From a virus, in the IMG/VR virus record IMGVR_UViG_3300033153_006243, positions 1 through 64,000 of that record: a stretch of DNA of 64,000 bases. One strand, 5' to 3'. Below, one piece after another: positions 63,137 through 64,000 of this stretch; position 1 is the first letter of the stretch, and every line of letters starts with the position of its first letter. The translations under genes and the position numbers were made by a program. The notes below the pieces were generated by a model. The model worked only from the letters and a program-made list of their open reading frames with translations, had not been told where the DNA came from and made no database searches.

Positions 63137-64000
63137 ATGGAAAAGCCCCACGGGATTATGTTCCACCATTTCCACGGGGGAGAGCATCCGAAGCAGCAAG
63201 GATCCATTTCGGAATCCGAATTCAACGGCCTACTCGATTTCTATTCCAGGGATCACGCCATCCTCAGCGCGGATGAATGGAAAAGACGGGCGTTCTGTCA
63301 AACGCTCAACGAGAATGATGTCTGCCTTACCTTCGACGATGGACTCCGGTGCCAGTACGACCTCGCGCTCCCCATTCTAAAGGATAGAGGGCTTACGACG
63401 TTCTGGTTTGTCTATACCGGGGAGCCGTGGGTAGAAATATACCGTAGGTTTCGGCATGAATTCTTCGATTCCATTGATAACTTCTACGCCGAATTCTATC
63501 GGCAGGCGAAGCTACAAGGGCTTGGAAATCTGTTCGACCGGATACCCATGCCCCTTAACTACCTTTCGGAATATAAGTTCTATTCGGATTCCGATAGACG
63601 ATTCCGCTGGGTTCGGGATAGGGTTCTAAGCAAAGAACAGTTCGGTAGGATCATGCGCTCCTTAATGAATAGTAAAGATACAGACCCCGTAAAGCTAGCG
63701 GAGGGCCTAATAATGGGCGCAGAAGAATTCCAGGAATTGGTGAATAGTGGGAACGTCGTCGGGCTCCATTCCCATAATCACCCGACGAACATGGCAGAGT
63801 TAGGCGAGAGGGAGCAGCTCAAGGAATACTATTTCAATCAATCCCACATCCTCGGCGCGACGGGGATTCTAGCAGACTCTATGTCCCATCCAAGCAATAG
63901 TTATAGCGAGAAAACCCTACGGCTCCTAAAAGCAATCGAAATATCGCTAGGCTTCCGGGCGAACATGGAGGATGGGTACGGTTCTCTCTTGGAGATGCCG
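63137..64000 (+). CDS. polysaccharide deacetylase-like protein, cut by window end
   Basis: NodB-type hydrolase, which removes acetyl groups from glycans. The catalytic segment VCLTFDDGLRCQYDLALPIL has the TFDDG motif (residue about 67). The second motif is VVGLHSHNHPTNM, which holds the metal His residues. A longer insert between the motifs is seen. 288 residues are visible and the frame is open to the last base. No signal peptide, so it would act in the cytoplasm or on a virion. It joins the glycan genes further upstream. Confidence 0.8.
   Translation, partial: MEKPHGIMFHHFHGGEHPKQQGSISESEFNGLLDFYSRDHAILSADEWKRRAFCQTLNENDVCLTFDDGLRCQYDLALPILKDRGLTTFWFVYTGEPWVEIYRRFRHEFFDSIDNFYAEFYRQAKLQGLGNLFDRIPMPLNYLSEYKFYSDSDRRFRWVRDRVLSKEQFGRIMRSLMNSKDTDPVKLAEGLIMGAEEFQELVNSGNVVGLHSHNHPTNMAELGEREQLKEYYFNQSHILGATGILADSMSHPSNSYSEKTLRLLKAIEISLGFRANMEDGYGSLLEMP

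Noticed and set aside
1-64000. Lysogeny module (integrase, repressor) or phage RNA polymerase
   Set aside because: None of these families was recognised in the window; they may lie outside it.

Overview
This window is a contiguous piece of a tailed double-stranded DNA phage (Caudoviricetes). A large terminase, portal, MuF-type head protein, XkdF-like protease, HK97-fold capsid protein, tail tube, tail chaperones, tape measure and tail-tip protein appear in the usual order. No sheath gene is seen, so a siphovirus is most likely. Almost every real gene is on the + strand, densely packed with ATGA-type overlaps. Four promoters are near-consensus bacterial sigma-70 type (TTGACA/T, 17 bp, TATAAT-like), so the phage probably uses host RNA polymerase. 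Two lipoproteins, an Omp-like exported protein and a possible overlapping spanin pair hint at a diderm host. The host cannot be named from sequence alone. Both window ends cut through genes (DNA polymerase at the left, polysaccharide deacetylase at the right).

Layout. 1-16 kb: replication and recombination. This holds a family A polymerase (cut), a DnaX-like clamp loader, a gp32-like SSB, a possible recombination mediator, RecA/UvsX, an RNA ligase, a RuvC-like resolvase, an Mre11-like nuclease and a Rad50-like ATPase split into two distant genes. Two HNH endonuclease genes sit inside this cluster, each with its own promoter and conserved attenuator-like leader. 16-21 kb: exported and membrane proteins, then a TnpB nuclease gene preceded by a TnpB-3'-end-like (omegaRNA-like) structured RNA and a three-repeat CRISPR-like mini-array, and a small alanyl-tRNA-synthetase fragment. 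21.2-22 kb: twenty-five degenerate 29-nt tandem repeats. 22-24.5 kb: a DNA methyltransferase ORF containing two HNH genes nested in another frame. 24.5-35 kb: many small Zn-ribbon or membrane proteins, the likely small terminase, and a first group of glycan genes. 35-53 kb: two tRNAs and the morphogenesis module, interrupted by a stand-alone ncRNA gene carrying the same omegaRNA-like scaffold plus a solitary CRISPR-like repeat (39.85-40.13 kb) and by two sugar-polymer enzymes (45-47.6 kb). 53-61.7 kb: two more glycosyltransferases, the large PKD-containing tail-tip protein, a small HExxH protein and a metallophosphoesterase. 61.7-64 kb: a promoter, an unidentified structured RNA, a tRNA array with an initiator-like tRNA-Met, and a polysaccharide deacetylase.

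How it works together: the recombination genes look like a T4-type SSB/UvsX/Mre11-Rad50 set for recombination-dependent replication. RNA ligase, tRNAs and the AlaRS fragment suggest protection or supplementation of translation. At least six glycan-active enzymes are scattered among virion genes, which points to modification of the virion or of the host surface. The main candidates for an undescribed system are (i) the TnpB / omegaRNA-like / CRISPR-like repeat pair of loci, with compensatory base changes between the two RNAs, and (ii) the methyltransferase whose reading frame stays open through two out-of-frame homing endonuclease genes.
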